This document shows positions 1-6,115 of a DNA stretch of 12,727 nt, in pieces. The DNA is taken from assembly GCA_002298885.1 (NCBI GenBank), contig DBMK01000222.1, positions 10,580 to 23,306 on the forward strand. Direction: 5' to 3'. Below the pieces are notes generated by a model. That model was not told the origin of the DNA. It made no database searches and worked only from the letters and a program-made list of their open reading frames with translations. The translations under genes were made by a program, and so were the position numbers. This DNA is from Anaerolineaceae bacterium UBA700 (GTDB taxonomy: Bacteria; Chloroflexota; Anaerolineae; Anaerolineales; Anaerolineaceae). Position 1 is the first letter of the stretch. Each line of letters begins with the position of its first letter.

Positions 1-22
1 GGAGAGGGGCCGGGGGTGAGGC
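1..22. repeat. Probable fragment of a dispersed GC-rich repeat at the window edge
   Basis: The first bases form a purine-rich G-run (GGAGAGGGGCCGGGGGTGAG) whose complement is CTCACCCCCGGCCCCTCTCC. From memory, this string recurs as part of dispersed palindromic repeats in many bacterial genomes. Only one arm lies inside the window, so the palindrome itself cannot be seen. It differs sharply in composition from the AT-rich sequence that follows. Confidence 0.3.
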
Positions 23-105
23 TCTGGTTGATCGCAAGGTAAGTACATTACCCAATTAAGTTATCAAAAACCATAAGTCGTCACTTCAATGGTTAAGTAG
101 CATTC

Positions 106-134
106 TTGACAGTCTAATAGGGTAATCGTATAAC
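106..134 (+). promoter_or_regulatory. Promoter-like -35/-10 pair pointing antisense into the serine hydrolase gene
   Basis: TTGACA at 106-111 is followed after exactly 17 nt by TATAAC at 129-134. That is a perfect -35 and a 5/6 -10 at ideal spacing. Transcription would start near 141 and run rightward, antisense to the 3' end of the minus-strand hydrolase gene, which stops at 137. No convincing + strand gene follows: a short open frame from the ATG at 163 has no Shine-Dalgarno sequence and looks like a shadow. Function is inferred from motif match only. Confidence 0.35.
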
Positions 135-136
135 GA

Positions 137-2098
137 CTACTTTAAAGTGACCGGCAAAAAGTTATGGTTATTACAAGAAGCCAGACCGGCATGGATCTGC
201 TCACGCAAGAGCTCGGCCTTGGTCATATTAAAAGCATTACTCGAGTTGTTATCAGAAGTGGAATTGTAGATATACACGCCAAATACGTACTGGCGCGGTG
301 TGGCCGCACCACAGAAAGGTATCTTGGCGTAGCCGAAGATTGAGATGTGATCGACGTAACTGATACAAGTATTATCTGTACAGATCTTATAATTACCCGC
401 TTTATAAGATAGTTCGATCTTGTTCCGGAAGGCATCTTTCAAGAATTGAGGCATCCCAGCCGGCGCTTCGGCCGAGATTATGCTGGGGATGTCAGTATCC
501 CATAGGTGCGTCCAATCGTATCCCTCAGTGGCGAACTGGGCTTTTCCGGCCATCTGGCTGAAGAAGAGAGAACGGTGGACTGAATCCAGCAAGGTAGCGT
601 TGGCCACGCCTTCATAGAGCTTTGCCAGATCGTCCAGGGTGGTCTGGTCTGGGATGGGTCCACCACAGCCGATGACGTGATTGATGGAAGTATTGCTCAT
701 GCCAATTGAGGAGATCATCGCATTGATTTTTGCCCTTGTATAATGATCGACGAGTTCGGCCGTGCGCGTATTGTCCGAATGCCACATCATTTCACGGTCA
801 GCAGTCTGGATACTTTCTGTACCAATGACCGTGGTTCCCGGACAGCTTGAACCAACAGGCGGCTGGTATTGGTTAATCAAGGTCGAAAGGGTATCCGGAC
901 CGCTTTGGAGGGCTTGCATCGTGTAGAGATGGACAGTTGCCTTAATCGTACTGGCAGGCTCAAAAGGGGTGCTGTCCATCAGGTTAGCCAGGACCGGACC
1001 GCCAACTTGTTTGAGGAAAAGACCGACCGTTCCGTCTGTGTCGGTACGCAAAATCTGACCGACACGAGAGGTGATGGGGTTGGAATTGTTGATCAATATG
1101 AAATTCCAACACATATCACTGCAGCCCGGAACAGGACTGGCATCTATCATACGTGCGCCATCCTGGTTGGTGATGTTGGCAAACGCGGCGGTGCTTACAC
1201 CGTAATACCACCACCAAAGCGGACAGCCAGCGGAGCAGGAATCCATAACGACATTGTAATTGCCAGTCGTCGAATCGACATCCATGTCAACCAGGCGAGC
1301 GTTATTACTGTTAACAAAACTGGCGATGCTTGAGGGTGAAACGTTGAAGTACCACCACCAACCGAGATTATTCGTTCCGCTGTTATCAACCATTACGGCG
1401 GCGTAACGTGTCTGGCCGCCAGTGACGTAGGAATGGATCTGTGTAATTCGAGCGTTATTTGCGCTAACAAGCGAGTTCAGCCCGGCAGGGGTCTGGTTGA
1501 AATACCACCACCAACCGCTGCTGTCAGAGCCGGTATTACTGATCATGATTGCTGTAAAGTTTATTACGCCGCCCCCGATATCGTAGGCTTTTAATGAGGT
1601 CAGACGGGCGTTATGGGTGCTAAGGGCACTCGTAAGTGTGGCTTCATCAACTCCAAAATACCACCACCAACCTTTGGCATAACTACCAGTATCGGCGACG
1701 TATATTCCTGTGAAAAGGTAACTGGGAGAGAACTGCTCAACGCTGATATCGACCAGGCGCAGGCCTGTATTGATATTGGCTGTGACTTCAGCAGGAGTCT
1801 CATGTTCGTAAACGTGCCAATCCGTGGGATCGGAGTTGAAACGGTCGTCCGTACCATAATTGGTGTTCGCAGCCAGAGGAGCTATTTTGGCGCTGCCTCC
1901 AAACCCGGCTGGTTGGGGGAGGGCGGACGGCGCAGGTGAAATAGGGGAAGAAGGGTCAAGCGGATTATTCTCTGGAACCAATACCGGGCCAGGCGGAGGT
2001 GGAGTCTGGGCGCTGGCAGGAAAATTAACGGCGATTACAGCTAAAATTACCAAAAATACAAATAAATGACGCGTTACAATCAGTAATTTTGTGCTCAT
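137..2098 (-). CDS. Secreted tandem-repeat (WWWY/BTRD1-like) serine hydrolase with class A beta-lactamase-type catalytic domain
   Basis: The protein is 653 aa from the ATG at 2098. That start follows GAGAGGGA by a few bases and opens a classical signal peptide ending ASA|Q near residue 30; a longer in-frame start at 2158 would spoil it. A Pro-rich linker comes next. Residues about 90-340 hold repeats of about 50 aa, four of them with a WWWY(F/Y) core (Trp triplets at about 144, 196, 247 and 295), each followed by a (N/D)xAR motif. A degenerate first copy (DWHVYEHE) precedes them. This matches my memory of bacterial tandem repeat domain 1. The C-terminal domain carries SxxK (S383-TI-K386), SDN (441-443) and KAG (566-568), the three active-site boxes of class A beta-lactamase/penicillin-binding folds, with Ala for the usual Thr/Ser in the last. 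The architecture resembles fungal polyglycine hydrolases, so a secreted endopeptidase is possible; a true beta-lactamase is less likely. The substrate cannot be read from the sequence. Confidence 0.85.
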   Translation of the reverse strand: MSTKLLIVTRHLFVFLVILAVIAVNFPASAQTPPPPGPVLVPENNPLDPSSPISPAPSALPQPAGFGGSAKIAPLAANTNYGTDDRFNSDPTDWHVYEHETPAEVTANINTGLRLVDISVEQFSPSYLFTGIYVADTGSYAKGWWWYFGVDEATLTSALSTHNARLTSLKAYDIGGGVINFTAIMISNTGSDSSGWWWYFNQTPAGLNSLVSANNARITQIHSYVTGGQTRYAAVMVDNSGTNNLGWWWYFNVSPSSIASFVNSNNARLVDMDVDSTTGNYNVVMDSCSAGCPLWWWYYGVSTAAFANITNQDGARMIDASPVPGCSDMCWNFILINNSNPITSRVGQILRTDTDGTVGLFLKQVGGPVLANLMDSTPFEPASTIKATVHLYTMQALQSGPDTLSTLINQYQPPVGSSCPGTTVIGTESIQTADREMMWHSDNTRTAELVDHYTRAKINAMISSIGMSNTSINHVIGCGGPIPDQTTLDDLAKLYEGVANATLLDSVHRSLFFSQMAGKAQFATEGYDWTHLWDTDIPSIISAEAPAGMPQFLKDAFRNKIELSYKAGNYKICTDNTCISYVDHISIFGYAKIPFCGAATPRQYVFGVYIYNSTSDNNSSNAFNMTKAELLREQIHAGLASCNNHNFLPVTLK

Positions 2099-2292
2099 CG
2101 ATTCCCTCTCTGCAATAAGGTTATATAGTCGGAACCTAATTTTACTATATTGATACAAAATATCAAGATAATAGATAATATCAGACTCTATCTACGAGTT
2201 GATGCCAAGTCGGATTTATCGTGATATGGGGTTTTCTTTGGGCATTCTCCCAAAATAACCCCTTATCGCGAATCAATTATTCATTTAGAGAC
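2099..2292. other. 194-nt intergenic region between acylphosphatase and serine hydrolase genes
   Basis: This AT-rich gap contains a long imperfect hairpin close to the acylphosphatase stop (2220-2270). Nearer the hydrolase start it has a 6-bp inverted repeat, TTGATA-N5-TATCAA, at 2150-2166, which abuts a TATAGT box (2149 to 2144, minus strand). The inverted repeat would lie between the -10 and a poorly conserved -35, a place where a repressor could bind. The Shine-Dalgarno sequence GAGAGGGA lies just before the ATG at 2098. The promoter assignment is tentative. Confidence 0.35.
2220..2270 (-). terminator. Large imperfect hairpin, possible terminator of the rseP-acylphosphatase cluster
   Basis: Two arms of 22 and 23 nt pair at 19 positions, with three mismatches, one bulged base and a 6-nt loop (AGAATG on the minus strand). 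The stem core is GGGGTT...TTTGGG against CCCAAA...AACCCC. It lies 23 nt after the acylphosphatase stop codon, where an operon terminator is expected. No U-tract follows on the minus strand, so intrinsic termination is uncertain; RNA 3'-end protection or an old mobile palindrome are alternatives. Confidence 0.45.
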
Positions 2293-2589
2293 TTAAAATG
2301 CAGAGGAAATAACCATGAAACGCTTGAATTTGCCTTCGGGGGCGGGGTGGTCGACCTGGACGTGGGTGATATAGGACAGGTGCGGTCCCTGGCGCAGGAG
2401 CGTCAGAAATTTATCCAGATCGGTCTGCGGGCCTTCGGCCCAGACTTCGACCTGGTCATCGCCTTTGTTGCGCACCCAGCCGGTGAGCCCTAGGCCTTGG
2501 GCGTGGTCGTAAACGAAAGCCCGAAAACCCACACCCTGGACATGGCCCTCGATAACGGCGTGCAGGCAAGCTGGGCCTTCGACGCTCAT
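2293..2589 (-). CDS. acyP: Acylphosphatase
   Basis: A 98-aa cytosolic enzyme of typical family length that hydrolyses the carboxyl-phosphate bond of acylphosphates such as acetyl phosphate or 1,3-bisphosphoglycerate. The signature GHVQGVGFR (residues 15-23) supplies the catalytic Arg23. GWVRNKGDDQVEVWAEG (37-53) supplies the catalytic Asn41; both residues fall at the same numbers as in the human enzyme. The ATG overlaps the TGA of the upstream peptidase gene by 4 nt (ATGA), so translation is probably coupled. It is the last gene of the cluster and is followed by the hairpin at 2220-2270. A functional link with the membrane proteases upstream is not evident. Confidence 0.95.
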   Translation of the reverse strand: MSVEGPACLHAVIEGHVQGVGFRAFVYDHAQGLGLTGWVRNKGDDQVEVWAEGPQTDLDKFLTLLRQGPHLSYITHVQVDHPAPEGKFKRFMVISSAF

Positions 2590-3800
2590 TTTTCGCCCTC
2601 GGCGGGCACGGCTATTTTTGCGGGCTTTTTACGCAGCAGGAAGGCGTATGCCAGCGGAAGAAGCAGAAGCAGCAAGCCGGATATCAGATAAGGCGCCAGG
2701 TTTTCGATCACCAGGGAGCCGGTGTCCATGCCCAGGCTCTCCTGGCGCCAACGCACCTCCAACTGCCCGAGGCTGATGCCCAGTGCAGCATTTACGCCTT
2801 CGGCGCAGCCCAGACCGCTTTTATAATTAGAGATCAAGTTTTGAAAAGCCGGCGAGCCATATTTCTGGTGGATGTAACGCACGAACGAAACCGATTGGGA
2901 GTAGGCCAGGAAGGCCCCGGATGCATCGGCGGGGAAGCCGTTGCAGAGGGAAGAAAATGAAAGCAGCGAGCGGGCATTGGCGGCCTGGGTCAGGGCGCTT
3001 TGGAAATCGGGATTAGGTGTAATCTCGGCCAGCGAAGCCAGGCCTTCATTTAGCCAGGTAGGAAGCTGCTGGTAGGCGCTGGATGCGGCCTGGTAAACGC
3101 GGGTGTGCATCAGCTCGTGCGGAATCTGGCGCTCGAGCTCGCTTTCCTGGTCCGGGCCGGGAGCGACCGAAACCAGGATGGCGCCCAGGTCCGGGCTGGC
3201 GTACCCGGCGACCCAGGACATCTGGCTCAAGGAAAGAGCCGATTGTAAATCGTCCGAAGTGGTGTATACGTAGATTCTGATTGGACTGGGAACCGGCACG
3301 CTCAACAAAGCGGCAGTTGATCTCAGCCCTTGTTGGGCAGCGTTCAAGATGGATTGGCCGAAGGCCAGGTCGCCGGTGATCCAGCTTACCTGAAAACCGT
3401 TGCCTTCCAGGTGTTGCCACTTAAAGCGATTGTCTTCGTTTTCGAAGGCGGTCGACTCACTTAAAAACTGGTTGCCGGCCTCATTTACAGCGCGGAACCA
3501 AAAGTTGATTGTGGCAAAAGGACGCAGGGGCTGCTGACTGAGGGAGTATTTGAAATCGATCTTTCCATTGGAATCAAAGGCCACCTTTTCAGTGCGCGTC
3601 GTTTCGCCCTCGGGCTGCAGGAAAAGGTAAACTTCCTTCACCTGGCTCACGGGTGTGATGCTGGCCTGGAAAGTTACCTCATCCCCGAAAATATATGAAT
3701 ATGAGATATCGCTAAACGTGACCGGTTCCGGGCCGGCCGTTTGGGGCTGGATCGATCCCAGGTTAGCGAGGAACAGCAGCAGGACCAGCCACGAACGCAT
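2586..3800 (-). CDS. Membrane-anchored HExxH peptidase (peptidase MA-like, gluzincin type)
   Basis: The product is 404 aa. An N-terminal signal peptide (about 1-20) leads to a beta-rich region with an Ig-like or FN3-like look (about 25-120), then a zinc peptidase domain (about 130-355). The motif HELMH at 228-232 gives the two zinc His and the catalytic Glu229. E252 in WLNEGLASLAE, 20 residues on, is the expected third ligand, a spacing typical of gluzincins and the MA-like family. A single membrane helix (about 368-390) followed by RKK anchors the C-terminus with the enzyme outside the cytoplasm. The ATG at 3800 has GGAGG 4 nt upstream. It starts 18 nt after the HEAT-repeat gene and overlaps the acylphosphatase start by 4 nt. 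Likely an envelope protease; the substrate is unknown. Confidence 0.8.
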   Translation of the reverse strand: MRSWLVLLLFLANLGSIQPQTAGPEPVTFSDISYSYIFGDEVTFQASITPVSQVKEVYLFLQPEGETTRTEKVAFDSNGKIDFKYSLSQQPLRPFATINFWFRAVNEAGNQFLSESTAFENEDNRFKWQHLEGNGFQVSWITGDLAFGQSILNAAQQGLRSTAALLSVPVPSPIRIYVYTTSDDLQSALSLSQMSWVAGYASPDLGAILVSVAPGPDQESELERQIPHELMHTRVYQAASSAYQQLPTWLNEGLASLAEITPNPDFQSALTQAANARSLLSFSSLCNGFPADASGAFLAYSQSVSFVRYIHQKYGSPAFQNLISNYKSGLGCAEGVNAALGISLGQLEVRWRQESLGMDTGSLVIENLAPYLISGLLLLLLPLAYAFLLRKKPAKIAVPAEGEK

Positions 3801-3818
3801 AAAGCCTCCACCCCAGGT

Positions 3819-4889
3819 TTAATTTTTCGAGCCGTACAATAAATCCCTGTCCTCGTCTTCCTCTTCGTCGAACCCTTCTTCGTCTTTTGCCAGGTCGATG
3901 ACGTGGGTATGCTCTTCATCGATTTCAGGCGTCAGGCCTATCAAGCCAAAACCGCCGGCTCCTTCTTTGAAGTCCAAATTATCCAGGGCTTCCTCGACGA
4001 AAAAGGCCTCATCATCGTCTTCGATCGAATCGGAAAGTTTCTGAAGGGCAGAGCGCACCCCTTCTCCGCCAATCTGGGAGAGCGACCAGACCGCAGCGGC
4101 GCGCAGGTCGTAGTCCAGGTCTTCCGAATCGGAAATCAGGTCCAGCAGCGGCTGGCGCGCTTCGGCAAGCTCCAGCTCTCCAGCGGCGCGCACGGCCTCG
4201 AAACGAACGTCCGGATCCGGGTCGGCCAGGCTGGGCAGCACCTTATTGGACCAGGCTTCGTCGGCCGAGCGGCCCATGGCAAACAGGGAGCTGGCCCGCC
4301 AATCCCGATCCGGCGAATCGAACGCGGTGCGGATCAATTCCGCCACTTCATCGCGGCTGGAATAGCCCAACGATTCGAGCGCGCGGCGGCGGACGATAGG
4401 CTTGTCGCTGCCATGATAGACGTTGAGCAGGTTGTTCTCCACCCGCTCGAGCTGGTCAGCATTGATCTCTTCGAGCTCACCCAGGTAAACGAAAAGCCCA
4501 AGCCCGGCGGCAGCGCCGGCGCGCACCGTTTCATCGGGATCGTTCTTCATCATCTTGATAAAGACCGGGATCAACTTGGCGTCGTCGGTCTCCCATAGGA
4601 GGCGAATGGCTACGGCGCGCACGCGCGGGTCGCTGTCTTCAAGGGTAAACCGGGCCAGGTCATCAAAGGAAACGAGCGTGTCCGAATCGGCCAGGTCCTC
4701 GAGGTCCTCCAGGACGGATACCCGACGCTCGGCCTCGACGTTGGGCCAGGCGATGCGCAGCGAGGCGAGGTCGGCCGGGTCGATGTCCGAAAAGCGGTGC
4801 AGGTGAGTGGGCGAAAAGGGTTTTGAATTATCCAACAAGTCCGCAATGACTTGCTTGAAGGGAACCTGTGAACTCTTTAACTTGGGCAT
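3819..4889 (-). CDS. HEAT-repeat protein with acidic C-terminal tail
   Basis: A 356-aa soluble protein with no signal peptide or membrane segment. Several helical repeats of HEAT/PBS-lyase type can be read, with the usual D(P)xxxVRxxAxxxLG pattern: DPRVRAVAIRLLWE near 87-100, DPDETVRAGAAAGLG near 117-131, DPDVRFEAVRAAGEL near 225-239, and LDYDLRAAAVWSLSQIG near 258-274. The tail from about 321 to 349 is strongly Asp/Glu-rich. Such proteins are binding scaffolds without catalytic residues. The start at 4889 is chosen because GAGG lies 8 nt upstream and because the open frame before it only retraces the end of the protease gene in another frame. It sits 13 nt after the site-2 protease gene and 18 nt before the gluzincin, so it may be an adaptor for either; that role is inference from position alone. 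Confidence 0.8.
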   Translation of the reverse strand: MPKLKSSQVPFKQVIADLLDNSKPFSPTHLHRFSDIDPADLASLRIAWPNVEAERRVSVLEDLEDLADSDTLVSFDDLARFTLEDSDPRVRAVAIRLLWETDDAKLIPVFIKMMKNDPDETVRAGAAAGLGLFVYLGELEEINADQLERVENNLLNVYHGSDKPIVRRRALESLGYSSRDEVAELIRTAFDSPDRDWRASSLFAMGRSADEAWSNKVLPSLADPDPDVRFEAVRAAGELELAEARQPLLDLISDSEDLDYDLRAAAVWSLSQIGGEGVRSALQKLSDSIEDDDEAFFVEEALDNLDFKEGAGGFGLIGLTPEIDEEHTHVIDLAKDEEGFDEEEDEDRDLLYGSKN

Positions 4890-4902
4890 TGCTGAAACCT
4901 CA

Positions 4903-6006
4903 TCAAGGGAGAACAACCGGATTGATGATATCTTGGGCCGTGATGACCACCAGCAGTGCCACCAGGGCAAACAAGCCAATGGCATGGACGGCATTTTCGT
5001 ATTTGGGTGGGACGCGCTTGCGGAATAGCAGCTCGGGGATCAGGAACAGGATGCGTCCACCATCCAGGGCCGGGATTGGCAGCAAATTGGTGAAGCCAAG
5101 CGCAATCGAGATGATCGCCAGGAAGCTGAGGACGTTGACAGCAGGTCCTGATGATCCTCCGGATGAGGATGATCCGGCAGCACTCTGCAAGTCGCGGTTG
5201 CGCTCCTGGCTGAACATCGAGAACATTCCGACCGGCCCGACGACCCGGCTCTGGTCCGGAGTCAACTGGCCGCGGATCATCTGTCCGGGAAGGGCCAATA
5301 AGGCTCCGATATACCGGCCGGTTACCTGGAAGGACATCGGGACGGCTTGCGTCAGGCTGATGGGGACCAGCGGGTTGGTGAGCTGGACGCCGAGCGGTCC
5401 CTGGCCGGTGGGTGGGTTGGCGCGCGGCACGACGGTGAGCTCCTGGGTCTGCCCGTTACGCTGGTAGGTAATCGTAGTCGGCTGGCCGACGTCGGCCCTG
5501 ATTAGAGCAGACATGTTGTCCATGCTGGTCACGGATTGGCCGTTGACCTTCAAGATCAGGTCCCCGGTCTGGACACCGGCCTGAGATGCCGGGGTATCGG
5601 CGACGACGCTGGCGATCAGCACCTTGGACGAATCTGGGGCGCCGGTCTGGGTGAAGACCAACATGAACAGGACAATGCCGGTGAGGATGTTCATGGCCGG
5701 CCCGCCGAGCATAACGCCGAGCCGTTTCCAGGGTGAAGCCAATCCCAGTCCGCCCGGGACGTTTGGGTCATTTTCGCCCTTGGGTTTTACGAAGGCGCCA
5801 AAGGGGATCCAATTTAAAGTGAATTCAGTGCCGCCCAAAGTGAAAAGCTTGGCGAGGCGGGGCGGAAAACCGAATCCAAATTCCTCCACTTCGATCTTGA
5901 AGGACCGGGTTACCAGGAAATGGCCTAGTTCGTGCAGAAAGGCCAGCAATCCAAGAGCGAGCACAAATTCGACGATCGATATCAGAAGATTCCCTGCATT
6001 AGCCAT
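4903..6006 (-). CDS. rseP: RIP (site-2) zinc metalloprotease, M50 family, single PDZ domain
   Basis: This 367-aa intramembrane protease cuts transmembrane segments, classically of anti-sigma factors or signal-peptide remnants. The first membrane helix carries HELGH (25-29), with the zinc His and Glu26. The family motif GGPAMNILTG at 101-110 begins the second helix. One PDZ domain spans about 128-195 (ASVVADTPASQAGVQTGDLI). The third zinc ligand D315 lies in NLLPIPALDGGR (307-318), and a final helix spans about 341-359. A single PDZ makes it closer in layout to Bacillus RasP than to E. coli RseP, which has two. A Ser/Gly-rich insert (about 277-287) precedes the third helix. The ATG at 6006 has AAGGG about 10 nt upstream. 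It heads a four-gene cluster with very short gaps. Confidence 0.93.
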   Translation of the reverse strand: MANAGNLLISIVEFVLALGLLAFLHELGHFLVTRSFKIEVEEFGFGFPPRLAKLFTLGGTEFTLNWIPFGAFVKPKGENDPNVPGGLGLASPWKRLGVMLGGPAMNILTGIVLFMLVFTQTGAPDSSKVLIASVVADTPASQAGVQTGDLILKVNGQSVTSMDNMSALIRADVGQPTTITYQRNGQTQELTVVPRANPPTGQGPLGVQLTNPLVPISLTQAVPMSFQVTGRYIGALLALPGQMIRGQLTPDQSRVVGPVGMFSMFSQERNRDLQSAAGSSSSGGSSGPAVNVLSFLAIISIALGFTNLLPIPALDGGRILFLIPELLFRKRVPPKYENAVHAIGLFALVALLVVITAQDIINPVVLP

Positions 6007-6073
6007 AGAAATAATACCCTTTGTTAAGGATGATTTGTGTAAATTTATTGATCAGCAAAACACACAATAAGAT

Positions 6074-6079
6074 ATTATA
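6074..6079 (-). promoter_or_regulatory. Candidate -10 box upstream of the site-2 protease cluster
   Basis: The 109-nt gap between the decarboxylase stop (6116) and the protease start (6006) contains a perfect TATAAT on the minus strand, inside the small palindrome GATATAATATC. The predicted start point near 6067 would give a leader of about 60 nt. No good TTGACA-like element lies 16-18 nt upstream, so this is a -10-only call. I see no clear terminator for the upstream gene in the same gap. Confidence 0.35.
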
Positions 6080-6115
6080 TCCCCTTAAATTAAGCACAGG
6101 ATGAAGAAATAGGGG

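Noticed and set aside
139..148. ACTTTAAAGT palindrome at the hydrolase stop, also found next to the CAP-gene stop near 11248-11257
   Set aside because: A 10-bp AT-rich palindrome seen twice is weak; at 139-148 it is simply the last codons, and no stem-loop or U-tract goes with it.
869..1333. + strand open frame (154 codons) opposite the hydrolase repeats
   Set aside because: No ribosome site, no family resemblance, and the opposite strand encodes convincing tandem repeats.
1201..1672. Regularly spaced ACCACCACC strings as a possible CRISPR or DNA repeat array
   Set aside because: They are the codons for Trp-Trp-Trp-Tyr in a protein repeat; the intervening sequence is coding and the repeats are too short.
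2314..2373. Small + strand frame (19 codons) with AGAGGAAA before its ATG
   Set aside because: It lies wholly inside the C-terminal part of the acylphosphatase gene and has no recognisable product.
3903..4598. Long + strand open frame (231 codons) opposite the HEAT-repeat gene
   Set aside because: It is antisense to a gene with clear repeats, has no Shine-Dalgarno or recognisable domain, and is explained by the GC-rich codon pattern of the real frame.
5145..5180. Imperfect inverted repeat in the Ser/Gly linker of the site-2 protease gene
   Set aside because: It comes from repeated Ser and Gly codons in a low-complexity linker and has a mismatch in a short stem.
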